Assembly (NCBI GenBank): GCA_963745955.1
Contig: CAVUZI010000011.1
Coordinates: 682,001-746,000 of the forward strand
Reading direction: 5' to 3'
DNA: 64,000 nt
Source of the DNA: Bog-756 sp963745955
Lineage (GTDB): Bacteria; Actinomycetota; Acidimicrobiia; Acidimicrobiales; RAAP-2
Under the pieces are notes generated by a model. That model was not told where the DNA came from and did no database searches. It worked only from the letters and a program-made list of their open reading frames with translations. Position 1 is the stretch's first letter. Every line of letters starts with the position of its first letter. The position numbers and the translations under genes were made by a program. This document shows positions 9,205 to 18,884 of this stretch, piece after piece.

Positions 9205-9409
9205 GTGGGGACGACACACGTGACATTCCGCGACCGGCGCATGGCGTGCGTTCGGGACGAGGCTTCGTTGTACCTCATCGTTGCGTCGCAGAAGAGGCAC
9301 CCTCGACCCGGCTTTTCCGGCGGAACAACTCGAATTGATCTTTGATGACGGGACGTTGCTCTTGATCACTGCCACGATCACGGTCACAGGGAAGGACACC
9401 GACGATTGA
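9205..9409 (+). pseudogene. Possible frameshifted small gene
   Basis: From GTG 9205, with GGGAGG eleven bases upstream, the frame reads protein-like sequence (VTFRDRRMACVRDEASLYLIV) up to about 9290. It then turns into unnatural sequence. A second frame takes over near 9290-9300 with equally protein-like sequence (LDPAFPAEQLELIFDDG, then LLLITATITVTGK) and stops at 9407-9409. A single-base shift would make one protein of about 68 residues. The family is not recognised; a real small gene with a sequencing error and a decayed one are both possible. Confidence 0.35.
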
Positions 9410-9794
9410 CGTGCCGACTCACGGACCACCACTGCAGGAACTCGTCAGTGTGCGGGTGCGTGCCCGAGGTCTGGTTCCATCCTGCTGCCGTCGCTCCGGA
9501 TCTTCCCGAAGGCGATTCGTTGAACTGGCCCGGAACGAAATGGCTAGCCAACGCAGACGACCAGAGGAGGGCCGGGATGATCGGCCAGCGGCCCTGGCCG
9601 ACGGCACCGCCACTCGATGAAATGTCAGAGCCCCGCGCGTCACTGTCGGAATATGCCCGACGCCACGAACCGCGCCAGATGAGGCCCGACGGTCAAGCGT
9701 TCGGCCCGCCCAGATACGGCGACTCGTCGGATCCGGTGCATCCCACCTGCTGTGTTCGCAGGAGCTCCCTCCAGGGAGTTCCTCTCGGATCGAA
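9410..9794. other. Intergenic region, no gene seen
   Basis: Downstream of the leftward repeat-protein gene and of the broken small frame. Open frames here are arginine- and proline-rich mirror frames without domains. No hairpin or repeat stands out. Confidence 0.35.
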
Positions 9795-11536
9795 CTAGTC
9801 GTCCCCTCCCGAGTTCCCGGCGGCTTCGGCGTAGACGTCGACGGCAACCGGCTCACAGTTGGCGGTCCCCGCCGTGGCGACGATCTCGACATTGTCACCC
9901 GCGGTCAGCGGGCCGTCGCCGTCGACGTAGAGGTTGGCCGGGACGGTGGTGAGGTCGAAAATCAAGTTCGAAGTATCGCAGGCCGGGCTCTGCGCGGATA
10001 ACCATGACTGGGCCGAGTCGCTCGAGTCCGAGACCGACACCGTCAGGGTCGAACCGTCTGAAGCCACGGCGCCGACGGTACCCTGCCAGCGCTGCCACTG
10101 GTCCCAATGGCCGGGGTTGCCGTCCGAAGCCTCGGCATTGACATTGACGGCCACCGGCTCACAGTTGGTGGTCCCCGGGTTGGCGTCGATCTCGACGTTG
10201 TCGCCCACGGCCAGCGGGCCACCATCGTCGACGTTGATGTTGGCCGGAGCGGTGGTCAGGTCGAAGACCAGGTTGGTGGGGTCGCAGGCCGGGCTCTGCG
10301 CGGCCAGCCACGCTTGGGCGGAGTCGCTCGAGTCCGAGACCGACACAGTCATGGTGGAGCCGTCTGAGACCAAGGCGCCGATGGTGCCCTGCCAGCGCTG
10401 GTCACCGTTATGGCGGTGGTGGCCATGCCAGGTCCCGGCATGGACGACAAGGGCCACGGGCACGCAGTTGGTGGTCCCGGCCGTGGCCTCGATCCAGACG
10501 TGGTCGCCGACCATCAGAGTCCCGCCGTTCTCGACCTCGATGGTGGCCGGCGCGCTCTTGAGGTCGAACGTCAGATTGGTCAGGACACAGGCCGGGCTCT
10601 GATCGCTCAGCCAGGACTGCGCTCCGTCGCTCGAGTGCGAGACCGACACGGTCATCGTGGAGCTGTCTGAGGCCAGAGCGCCGATCGTGCCTTCCCAGTA
10701 CTGGGACTCGTCTCCATCCCCGGGATTTCCGCCTGGGGACCGGCCCCAGACGTTGACCGCCACCGGCTCGCAGTTGAGCGTCCCGGCGTTGGCGCCGATT
10801 CCTAGGTCGTCGCCGACCGCCAACTTGGCACCGCCGTCCACATGGATGCTGGCAGGGGCCGTGGTCAGGTCGAAGGTCAGATTGGTGAGGTCGCAGGCCG
10901 GGCTCTGGGTGGCCGGCCAGGCCTGAGCTCCATCGCTGGCGTCGGAGACGGAGACCGTCATGGTCGAGCCGTCTGTGGCCAGGGCCGTCACCGTGGCGTG
11001 GTAGTACTGCGAGGTGTCGTCGACGCCTCTCCGGTGGCAGTCATGGTTCTCGCTGTCACCGGAGCCGATGCCTACCACTGTGACTTGGGCGCCACCCGTG
11101 CCGCAGTTGATCCAGTCGCTGCCCCACCCGGTGTCGATGATGTCCGTGCCGCGTGTGCCGGCGAGGATGGAGCTCTTGCCACGACCTCCGAGGAGGATGT
11201 CGTGGCTGTCGGCTGACGACGAGGCCCGGAGGGTGTCAGGCCAGGGCCTGCGATCAGGACGACTTGGCCTGGTCCGGCCGCGATCAGGGTGTTGTTCCCG
11301 CTCAACGCACACACGACAGTGCCAGCCCGTCCGACCAGCTTATGATGGCGGGCGGACGAGACCACCGTACAGTGGTAGCCATCACGCACTGTCGTCCGCT
11401 TCACATGGACAGCACCGCGCTGCGTGGTCGGCGCCGCGGCCTGGGCCGAGGCCCCAAACCCGAACACCCACACGATCCCCAGCGCCGCCGTGCCCACCGT
11501 CAGGCTGCGCCACCTTCTTGGTTTCGTCTGATGCAT
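9795..11536 (-). CDS. Secreted RTX-like protein with four long cysteine-containing repeats, frameshifted
   Basis: ATG 11536 opens a classic signal peptide (MHQTKPRRWR, then a hydrophobic core and ASAQA|A). It leads into a short hemolysin-type region (SGNNTLIAAGPGQVVLIAG). That frame then loses sense; the neighbouring frame continues the same pattern (PDTLRASSSADSHDILLGGRG), so one base is missing at about 11235-11250. The rest is four repeats of about 105-110 residues. Each begins near 'WQGTIGALASDGSTMTVSVS', carries 'AQ.W...QSPAC', then 'NL.FDLT.AP..I.VD.GG.L.VGD.V.I.A..GT.NC.PVA', and ends in a glycine- and histidine-rich linker. The repeats resemble the DUF5666 OB-like fold. The two conserved cysteines per repeat may form disulfides. 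It is probably exported and surface-associated; no enzyme motif is visible. Confidence 0.7.
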
Positions 11537-12164
11537 TCTGACCCCGGTCTTCTGGTTGTCCTTGCCGACTCCCACAGGGTACCGACCAGGACTCGCCAGT
11601 TACTACCCCAAGATTGATGATCGTCACCTTTCTTGGCGGTTGTCAGCTGGCCGTCGTCCACCGTCGTCCACCATCGATCACCGGCACGGCCGACGGCACT
11701 GGGTCCCACCCTGACAGCTCAGAGTGCTCAGAAGGTCAGGGACCAGTTCTCGATTTGCTGCGAGCGGATGTGGACTTCGTCGACGGTTCGTCCGACGGAT
11801 CGACCGCTGCTCCAAATACCACTTGCCCGGGGAATCGGGACAGGTGCCTCCCACCCGATGGTCCCGATCAAACCAACCGCTCGGGTGTCTCTGAATGAGC
11901 GGCTTTGGCGAGGCCTTGGCTGGGTCGATCAGCTGGTCGGCAACGATCACCACCGAGGTTGAGCTGGTCTCCCGGCTCCGAGGTCGCCCATTCGGCAACG
12001 ACCCGACCCCTGGGATGGTGGTAGCGAAGGGCACCTGCTACACCCTGGGCACCGCACGCAATGCCGGAGGTTCCGAGGACACAATCCTGGCCGCTGCTGT
12101 CGCCCCACACCCTGGGGCTGGCGCCCGTGCCTCGATGAGGTGGCCGGCAAAGAATATGGCGGAC
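11537..12164. other. Intergenic region, no confident gene
   Basis: This lies between two leftward genes for exported proteins. A plus-strand frame (about 11895-12206) has moderately protein-like stretches but no ribosome binding site or family match, and it overlaps the Kelch gene. The promoter of the RTX-like gene should lie at its left end. Confidence 0.35.
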
Positions 12165-14267
12165 TCAGCCGGTTACCGGGTGGGTTGGCGTCGTGCCGTT
12201 GGCTAGAAGGTTGTCGAAACCATCCGGGATCGAGACCAATCCAGGTGCAGTTCCCGGCACATTGGTCAACCCGTACTGCCACACGATTGAGTACGTGGTG
12301 GGGTCGATGACCACCACTCGGTCGCGGTAGTCGTCGTTGACCATGACCAGCCCATTGGGTAGTCGTTCGGCCAAAGACGGCTTCTTCAACGCGGCGTCAC
12401 CAGCCGGTGCGTCGTAGAGCCAGGTGACACGCCCTTCACGTGTGAATTCGAGGATCCGACCTTCGGCCGGCGGGTCGTAGTCAGTCATGAGGTAGAGATC
12501 TGATCCGATCTGTTGAGGATCGGAGGGGTAGTTGACCGTCGGGATGTGCACCGTCCAGGCCAGCTTTCCCGCCGGCGTGTACTCGTCGATCCACGACCCG
12601 TTGATTTCCGAGACCAAGACGTTGCCGTCGAGCAAGGGCGTGTCGCCGTTGGGATAGGCGATGGAGACAGGCGGGTCGTGGATGTCGGCGCCATTGCCGA
12701 TCTGGCCGACGACCTGACCGTTGGGCGAGATGAACAGAATGCGATTGTTGGAAGCGTCGGCCACCGTTATCGTGCCCGACTTCAACAGGTAGGCGTCATC
12801 GGGTTGGTCGAGGTAGCCGGGGGCCGATCCGGGTTGGCCTGGGTGACCGTACTGCCAGAGGATCTTCCCGGATGGATAGCCGATCTCCACGATGGTGTGG
12901 TTGTCTTCTTGATTGGAGATGATCCCGGTACCGCCCTTGATGAAGAAGGCGTCGTCGGGAAAGTAGAAACCTCCGGGCGGCGGTGGCATGGTGGTCGACG
13001 GATATTGCCAGGTGACCTGCCGGTTGGCATCGAGGGCGATCAGGCGGTTGTTGCCGCGATCGGCGATGAGGAGAGTTCCCGAGTAGGGGGAGCCTGCGCC
13101 GGGGGAGCCCGCTGGGCCCCCGTATCGGCTCCGGCGCAGTGCCATGACCGACTGCAGGGAGCCTGAGGCTACCCCCGCCTGGTCGGTGCCGGACTGAGAC
13201 GTTACTTCCCCGCCGACGATGTAACCGACGGCTCCGTGCTCTGAAGTGACCGAAGCATAGCCGCCGAAAGCCTCGGCCTGTGGGAGGAGACCCGCATTCA
13301 GAACCTTGCCGGTAGTGGGGACGAACGCATCGATCTGGGTCAGTGTCGGGCCGCCGGGGACCTGCCCCCCGGCGATATACACGGTACCGCCGATAACAAA
13401 CGCCGCCGCACCGTAGAGCGGCTGGGGAAGATGGCCCACCACCGATACGGTGTGTGTCGCAGGGTCGATCTCTTGGATGTCGTTGGTGGCAACCGTGGTG
13501 GCGCCGGTCGCTGACGTCTCGCCCCCGAAGGCATAGACCACGGCAGAGTCGGCGACGACTGCCGGATAGCGGACCGGAACGCGCAAGTTGGCCACCGAGG
13601 CGAAATGAGTGCCGTCGACCGTGCTGAGCACCGTGGGGAGGTAATTCGTTCCGTCGTACCCTCCGACGATGTATGCGATGGCCTGGCGGTGGGCTCCTGT
13701 CGATCCGTCTACGGTGGCAATGGCCAAGTCGGAACGCGGCTGAGGAAGGTTGCCGATCACCACCCCTTGATTGGCCGCGGACCGGCTGCCGGAGCGGGAC
13801 GGTAGGGACTGCACGGTGGAGACCGTGTCAGGCGATCCGCCACCCAGGACAACGGCCGACGATCCGATCACCGCAGCGGCCGCGTCGTGTACCGGTTCAG
13901 CGAGCTCGGCCGTCGAACTCATCGCACCCGTCTGAACGTTGATCGTGAACGCGGCTGAGAGAGAGTTTCCTCCAGGTGAGATGCCGCCGAGGACAGTGAG
14001 CCCGGAGCTGCTTGCGACAACCGATTCGCGTGAGAGCGGTGCGCTCACTTGCCAAGGTTCTATGCCAGCTTCGAGGGAGTCGGGTTCCTTGGATCCAGGC
14101 GATCTTTCCGCGGTGGCGCCATGACTCCGATGGGACAGCGATGAACTCCCACCCAACCCCACGGCGATGGTAATGCTGGCGACAGCTACAACAACAAGAA
14201 TGCCAACGGTTGTGGCCCGCCTGCGGTTGCGACGAACCCGGCGCGACCTTTCAGTCTGTCGATTCAC
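12165..14267 (-). CDS. Membrane-anchored double beta-propeller protein (Kelch plus NHL/PQQ-like)
   Basis: This 700-residue protein has a basic N-terminus followed by one membrane helix (about 19-40), so most of it should be outside the cytoplasm. Residues of about 70-370 contain Kelch-type blades, seen as repeated 'AYIVGGYDG', 'VYAFGGE', 'VYIAGGQ' and 'GYIVGGE'. Residues of about 395-695 form a second propeller of NHL/arylsulfotransferase-like type, with repeats such as 'LLIADRGNNRLIALD', 'ITVADASNNRILFI' and 'W.Y....G..G..'. The start is GTG 14267, with GAGGG four bases upstream; the nearby ATG in another frame hits a stop at once. Function is unknown; such propellers bind proteins or polysaccharides. 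It lies in a row of leftward genes for exported proteins. Confidence 0.78.
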   Translation of the reverse strand: MNRQTERSRRVRRNRRRATTVGILVVVAVASITIAVGLGGSSSLSHRSHGATAERSPGSKEPDSLEAGIEPWQVSAPLSRESVVASSSGLTVLGGISPGGNSLSAAFTINVQTGAMSSTAELAEPVHDAAAAVIGSSAVVLGGGSPDTVSTVQSLPSRSGSRSAANQGVVIGNLPQPRSDLAIATVDGSTGAHRQAIAYIVGGYDGTNYLPTVLSTVDGTHFASVANLRVPVRYPAVVADSAVVYAFGGETSATGATTVATNDIQEIDPATHTVSVVGHLPQPLYGAAAFVIGGTVYIAGGQVPGGPTLTQIDAFVPTTGKVLNAGLLPQAEAFGGYASVTSEHGAVGYIVGGEVTSQSGTDQAGVASGSLQSVMALRRSRYGGPAGSPGAGSPYSGTLLIADRGNNRLIALDANRQVTWQYPSTTMPPPPGGFYFPDDAFFIKGGTGIISNQEDNHTIVEIGYPSGKILWQYGHPGQPGSAPGYLDQPDDAYLLKSGTITVADASNNRILFISPNGQVVGQIGNGADIHDPPVSIAYPNGDTPLLDGNVLVSEINGSWIDEYTPAGKLAWTVHIPTVNYPSDPQQIGSDLYLMTDYDPPAEGRILEFTREGRVTWLYDAPAGDAALKKPSLAERLPNGLVMVNDDYRDRVVVIDPTTYSIVWQYGLTNVPGTAPGLVSIPDGFDNLLANGTTPTHPVTG

Positions 14268-14869
14268 ACTGCCCTCATCCCGCTGCCTGGCCCCACCGCC
14301 ACGACGGGCCCTGGACCCGGGTCACTGTGCGGTTCGTCTGCCACCAGCGAACGAGAGCTCTTGCATCATCAGGTCCCTCGCGTGATTTGAACCGCCTACG
14401 GCTTGCATTCATGTAGATCGTGTGAGCGCTGTGACAGCAACTTGTTTCGCTGCATCGCCATGAACATCAGCATCTCCGGTCCAGATGGTGCCACCGATGT
14501 CACGATAGATCCGTCTCAACCTTGTCACCACCCAACGCAAAGGGTCAGGGCGGTGACAGGAATAGAAGTCGACATCAATCCGGTGCGGGTCCAACTGGAC
14601 GGGGGGCCCGATCCCGCGAGGGCCCTTGCCCGCCGGTAGGCCCGGGTAGACCGACCGAGTAACCAGGCTCTGGTTGGTCGTACACGCGATTTCATTACAG
14701 TACTCGCCGGTCAGCGAACGAAGGTTCGAGGAGCTACTCAAGACAACGGGTCGGGGAAACAGCGGGTTCGGAGCCGCGTGAGGGACAGATCCTGCAGGTC
14801 GGATGCAGTGGCCTGGCCGGCGGTGGGCCGTCGGGGCGGCATTTGTCCAATGCAACGTAGCCGAGATGC
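14268..14869. other. Intergenic region, no confident gene
   Basis: Frames on both strands are low-quality. A stretch near 14385-14410 read on the minus strand looks like the T-arm and 3' end of a tRNA, but there is no matching acceptor or anticodon arm, so it is not called. No other structure was found. Confidence 0.35.
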
Positions 14870-15493
14870 TCACTCGAGCGGCCCCGGATAAGCAGCCTCA
14901 GCCCGAAGTGCAAGCCGGTTGGTCTTCCGACCCATCACGATCAGCGCGACCGCAACTACAAGGATCGCCGCACTGCCGATGACCACGTCAATCCTGCCTG
15001 ACAGGCGAGTGAGGGCGTTGCCAGCGAGGTAGGCAATCAGAGTGAAGAGCCCGGCCCACACGATCCCGCCCGCTGCGTTGGCGGGGAGAAATCGGCTCCA
15101 GCGCATCCGGCTCGATCCAGCAAGGAACGCAGCATAGGTTCGAAAAATAGAAATGAACCGACCGAGGAATACCACCTTCGGTCCATGGGTATCAAAGACG
15201 TACCGTGCCATCTTGATCTTCCGCTCGTCGAGCCAAACGCGATGACCGAACGTACGAATGAGCCGATAGCCATATCGATCACCGATCCAGAATCCGATGT
15301 TGTCACCGATGATCGCTGCAGCGACCGCTATCACGAAAACCAACCAAGGCGAGAGCCGGTGAGTGTGGCCGGCGTAGGCGCCAGCCACGATGAGGGCCGT
15401 CTCCCCAGGGACGGGAATGCCCAGACTCTCTGCGCCGACCAGGAGGAGAACCGCCAGATAGCCATACGCTTGGATGAGGTGGCTTACGCTCAC
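14870..15493 (-). CDS. DedA family membrane protein (VTT domain)
   Basis: This polytopic membrane protein of about 207 residues has the DedA/SNARE-associated layout: a first helix (YGYLAVLLLVGAESLGIP), the motif 'PVPGETALIVAGAYAG', and 'IGDNIGFWIGDRYGY'. Next comes 'VVFLGRFISIFRTYAAFLAG', which carries the conserved arginines, and then C-terminal helices. DedA proteins act in lipid carrier recycling (undecaprenyl phosphate or phospholipid scrambling) and membrane homeostasis. The frame is open to GTG 15517, but GTG 15493 (MSVSHLIQAYGYL) matches the usual family start and has GGCGGA upstream. It is encoded alone. Confidence 0.88.
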   Translation of the reverse strand: MSVSHLIQAYGYLAVLLLVGAESLGIPVPGETALIVAGAYAGHTHRLSPWLVFVIAVAAAIIGDNIGFWIGDRYGYRLIRTFGHRVWLDERKIKMARYVFDTHGPKVVFLGRFISIFRTYAAFLAGSSRMRWSRFLPANAAGGIVWAGLFTLIAYLAGNALTRLSGRIDVVIGSAAILVVAVALIVMGRKTNRLALRAEAAYPGPLE

Positions 15494-15716
15494 GGCCGGA
15501 CGTCCGCCAGCGCCCACGCGAGACTGGAACCAGCGGGGCGATTGCGAAGGTACCCGTGTTCGGGCGAACCTTCTCCATCAGGCAGCTGTTCGGAACAGGA
15601 ATAACGCTTCCTCAAGAGAGACCCTAAGACGGCCATGTGCACATCCTGTTCCCCGAAAGTGACGAAAGCATGACGAGCGCGCTTTGGCCGGTGGCGAGCA
15701 AAGTGCCGCCATATTC

Positions 15717-16010
15717 TCACTTCTTTCGCACACTCGAAGTATCGAAGGTTGACTTGGGAGGCAGCTCGGATTCCCTGGGCAACTCGATCTCAGGGGTAAG
15801 CCCGTTCACTGAGATTGTTGTGATGTCATCGCCATTGTCGTCGTTATGGGGGGCACCCGCTTCGTCTCGCTGGGAAGACTGGTAGAGGATGCTTCCAGCG
15901 GTCATGCCGTTCGACATCGAGTCGCTGGTGACGACACTCGTTGTCGCTATCAGTCCGCACGCCAATGCACCGACAAGCCCAAGCGACGCGATCGAATGCC
16001 GGAGGGTCAT
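15717..16010 (-). CDS. Small exported protein of unknown function
   Basis: The 97-residue product has a convincing signal peptide (MTLRHSIASLGLVGALACGL, cleavage near residue 25-30). A short hydrophilic, acidic mature part follows, rich in Asp, Asn, Ser and Pro, without cysteines. No family is recognised. Only a weak GTGGA lies before the ATG. It could be a small secreted or cell-surface peptide; the short length leaves room for a chance frame. Confidence 0.45.
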   Translation of the reverse strand: MTLRHSIASLGLVGALACGLIATTSVVTSDSMSNGMTAGSILYQSSQRDEAGAPHNDDNGDDITTISVNGLTPEIELPRESELPPKSTFDTSSVRKK

Positions 16011-16677
16011 GTTCCACGTGTGCTTTCAATGAACATCAATCCGACCTTACGTCGTGCGAATGACGATCTCATGACGGCACTGGCGCGACCGGACCGATCT
16101 CACCGTGTCAGGCCACACAGCCTCTTGAGGCTATTGGCGACATCGAGTCGCTCCAGCTTCCAGCCTGGGCGAATTCTGAAGAGCTAACTCGCCACCATTG
16201 TTCACGTCGTGGGGTCAGCTGTCGTAAAGAGCAGGGATTGCGGCACAGACAAAAACGATCGCAATTATCGGTGCCATGATTATCCAGTTCATTGGGCATC
16301 AAGCAGTTGTCGTTTGTGGTCTGCCTGCCTCCTCTATTGATCGTAGGGAAGCAGTTGAAGATTCTGATAACGAAACTTGAAGAACTTCCTATGAATCTGC
16401 CCGGCTCTGTTGTCCGCATTGATCGGCGGGCCCGGGCCGACCAAGCCCGACCAGCTTTGCCGACCACCCCACGAGCACGAGCTCGTCAATCGCTGAGGCG
16501 ACGGAAATTTTCTGGGCCGTGTCTCTATCTCCACCTCCAAGTTCGTGCTGGATGAAGGCGTGACCCGGATCACAACCCTCGAAACCGAGAAACACATTCA
16601 TATGCTCCAGCTGGTTGCCAAGACCGCTGGGACACTTGACGCCGGATTGGCGTCCGACCGTCCCCGGTGAGTGCAGT
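16011..16677. other. Intergenic region, lower GC, no confident gene
   Basis: This 667-bp stretch is less GC-rich than its surroundings. Short leftward frames near 16390-16600 have a few protein-like segments but no ribosome binding site or recognisable domain. It may be remains of decayed sequence. Confidence 0.35.
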
Positions 16678-17778
16678 TCAGGCCGGCGGAGTCGACCGCA
16701 CCGACAGGGTGATGAAGTCCCGCGCCCACGAGGGTTCGAAGAAGGTGGACGGACCCTGCTCGGTCGTGTCCAGTAGCTTGCTGCCGTTGGAGGGTGCGGC
16801 CAGGCCACCCGGGCCGGGCGGATCGTAGGTCACGAAGGTGGGCCAGTGGGGGTTGATGTCGAGCTGCATCCCCCTGACCACGCCGGCTCGGACCAGCAAC
16901 TGAGCCAGCTGGAGGGGATTCAACGCCGGGCCGATGACATAGACAAGCGCACCGTCCGCGGTCACCCCGACGCCCGACCGCCACTGCTGGTCGATCCCGG
17001 GCACGTTCGGCGCACACGACGTCGCGCCGCAGGTCGCTCCCCACGATTGCCAATCGGCGCTTGCCGCCTGGGCGGTCGGTTGACCGCCGGCCACCAGGGG
17101 CACCAGATTCTGGCGGATGGCCACCACGCTCGGGGTCATGGTGACGTCGCTGCCCCAGGCCCCGACGGTCACCGAACCGCCGGCATAGATCACGAGCGAC
17201 GCCGCTCCGTTGACGAGCGGGTCGATGAGGCGGCCCTCGGTGTAATAACCGCCCCCGGCGACATCCATCTTGAAACCACCGTTGAAGGTCGCGACAAGAG
17301 ATGCCGCCTGGGCGGGCTGGACAGGGGCGGTGAAGCGGTACGGACCGCCGCCCGGACTGATCGAACCCGAGTAGAGCTGCGCCGAGAGGAGCTTGGTGTC
17401 CATCCAGGCGATCCCGGCGGCCTCAACGCCACCGGGAGGGACGAGTGTTGTCTCGTAGACGGCCGAGCGGCCCCCGACCGGGCGCCCGGCGGGCGCCCAA
17501 ACCCCCTGGTCGCTCGACGACACCCGTCCAAACGGTGTTACCGGCTTCGGGGCCGCGAGATGTGAGAGGACCGGGGTGCTCGTGGGGGTCGGGGCCGATC
17601 GAACGGTGGTCGTGACGTGGCCGGCGCCGGTTATCGACGTCGAAGATCCGTCGGGCCGTCTCTGCCCGGCCGCGCTCGTGCCCAGCCCACCGCACGACGC
17701 GATGAACACCATTCCGCCGGTCACCACAGCCCACGCCGGTGATCGGCGGGGACGAGAGTGGGACCGTGGGATGACCAC
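16678..17778 (-). CDS. Phosphodiester glycosidase (NAGPA domain) lipoprotein
   Basis: This 366-residue protein begins with a basic segment and a hydrophobic stretch ending in a lipobox (FIASC, lipidated C29). A Thr/Pro/Ser-rich linker leads to the phosphodiester glycosidase fold. Recognisable pieces are 'AGIAWMDTKLLSAQLYSGS', 'ATFNGGFKMDVAGGGYYTEG', 'LVIYAGGSVTVGAWG', 'QQWRSGVGVTADGALVYV' and 'VRGMQLDINPHWPTFVTYD'. In this fold the conserved G-F, R-S/G and D-N residues form the active site. Bacterial members cleave phosphodiester-linked sugars in cell-wall polymers, exopolysaccharide or teichoic acid; the substrate here is unknown. The start is GTG 17778 with no strong ribosome binding site. 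The next gene to the right diverges and also encodes a membrane-anchored protein. Confidence 0.82.
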   Translation of the reverse strand: MVIPRSHSRPRRSPAWAVVTGGMVFIASCGGLGTSAAGQRRPDGSSTSITGAGHVTTTVRSAPTPTSTPVLSHLAAPKPVTPFGRVSSSDQGVWAPAGRPVGGRSAVYETTLVPPGGVEAAGIAWMDTKLLSAQLYSGSISPGGGPYRFTAPVQPAQAASLVATFNGGFKMDVAGGGYYTEGRLIDPLVNGAASLVIYAGGSVTVGAWGSDVTMTPSVVAIRQNLVPLVAGGQPTAQAASADWQSWGATCGATSCAPNVPGIDQQWRSGVGVTADGALVYVIGPALNPLQLAQLLVRAGVVRGMQLDINPHWPTFVTYDPPGPGGLAAPSNGSKLLDTTEQGPSTFFEPSWARDFITLSVRSTPPA

Positions 17779-17874
17779 GCCGTCAGACTACGGTGGAACG
17801 CAAGAACAGGGGCCTCGGGGCGGTCGGGCTGTCGGGGTGCATGCAGATGCCTCCCGTTACCATGGCGTCTGTCC

Positions 17875-18693
17875 ATGACCGCCCCTCCGCCACCCGGGTC
17901 GCCGCTCGGCCCCACTACGCGCCCGGGTGGCCACCACCGGCGCCGGTCCCTCCAAATGGGCCTCGTGCTGGTCGCCGTTGCCGCCTGCCTCATCGCCGGC
18001 GCGGTCGCGGCCGCGGTCGTGCTGACCCAGGAATCGCCAGGGCGACCCTCGGCCACAAGTGGGACCTCCGCCGGCCAGGCGGTCAGCGGCACCTCCACTA
18101 CCGGTGTGGCAACCACAGCGGTTGCTCCAACTACGACGGTGGAAACCAGTTCGACGACGGGTGCCGGGAGCCTGCCCCAGACCGACGAGTTCCCGATGTC
18201 GACCTCCCCGCAGTTCCAGGCGGAGATGGCCACGTTATGGCAGGGGATAGTGTCCGGCTCGCCTGCCGCGGCGCGTCCAGCGTTCTTCCCCGAGAACGCT
18301 TATCTCCAACTCAAGACCATCGCCAACCCGGCATCCGACTACACCAACCGACTGCTGGCCGACTTCGCCGCCGATCTCGGGGCCGCTCACGCTTTGCTTG
18401 GCCAGGAGGCGGGCACGGCGACCTTGGTCACCGTAAAGGTTCCCGAGCAGTACGGCCACTGGATCCCGCCCGGGGTGTGCGACAACGACGTCGGGTACTA
18501 CGAGGTCGCCAACTCGCGCGTCGTCTACCAAGAGGATGGTGCTCTCCGCTCTTTCGGCATCGCCTCTCTCATCTCGTGGCGAGGGCAGTGGTACGTCGTG
18601 CACCTGGGCGCCATACTCAGGTCCACCTACCAGGGGATCGTCGAGGATCCCGAGATCGGACCAGGCAACTCGCCGGACTCGACGACCTGCTGA
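17875..18693 (+). CDS. Membrane-anchored protein of unknown function
   Basis: This 272-residue protein has a proline-rich cytoplasmic N-terminus, one membrane helix (about 28-48, VLVAVAACLIAGAVAAAVVL), a Thr/Ser-rich linker and an extracytoplasmic domain of about 180 residues. That domain has 'LWQGIVSGSPAAARPAFFPENAYLQLK' and, near the end, 'SLISWRGQWYVVHLG', a layout seen in NTF2-like domains of actinobacterial cell-envelope proteins. Two cysteines (in GVCDND and at the very end) may pair. The upstream extension to 17758 is Arg/Cys-rich and unlikely to be translated, so ATG 17875 is preferred. It is divergent from the glycosidase lipoprotein. Confidence 0.65.
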   Translation: MTAPPPPGSPLGPTTRPGGHHRRRSLQMGLVLVAVAACLIAGAVAAAVVLTQESPGRPSATSGTSAGQAVSGTSTTGVATTAVAPTTTVETSSTTGAGSLPQTDEFPMSTSPQFQAEMATLWQGIVSGSPAAARPAFFPENAYLQLKTIANPASDYTNRLLADFAADLGAAHALLGQEAGTATLVTVKVPEQYGHWIPPGVCDNDVGYYEVANSRVVYQEDGALRSFGIASLISWRGQWYVVHLGAILRSTYQGIVEDPEIGPGNSPDSTTC

Positions 18694-18884
18694 AGGAGAT
18701 CGGCAACGAGGTCGCCCGGCCAATCTGGTGATGAGCTAGAGCGCCTGGGTTCAGCGTTTGGGTGCCGTAATCCTCGTAATATCTCACGACACCATCGAAA
18801 TGCCCGGCGAATAGAAAGCGAATCTCCTTTGCAGCGCCACAAGAGGACCTTCGAGTCGCCATCTGGCCGGCTTCGCTCCACTTT

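Noticed and set aside
11895..12206. Plus-strand frame of about 100 codons
   Set aside because: No ribosome binding site or family, and it overlaps the 3' end of the Kelch/NHL gene.
14380..14412. tRNA-like 3' fragment on the minus strand (GCGGTTCAAATCACGC followed by GAGGGAC)
   Set aside because: The T-stem pairs poorly and there is no 5' acceptor, D-arm or anticodon arm; at most an old att-like scar.
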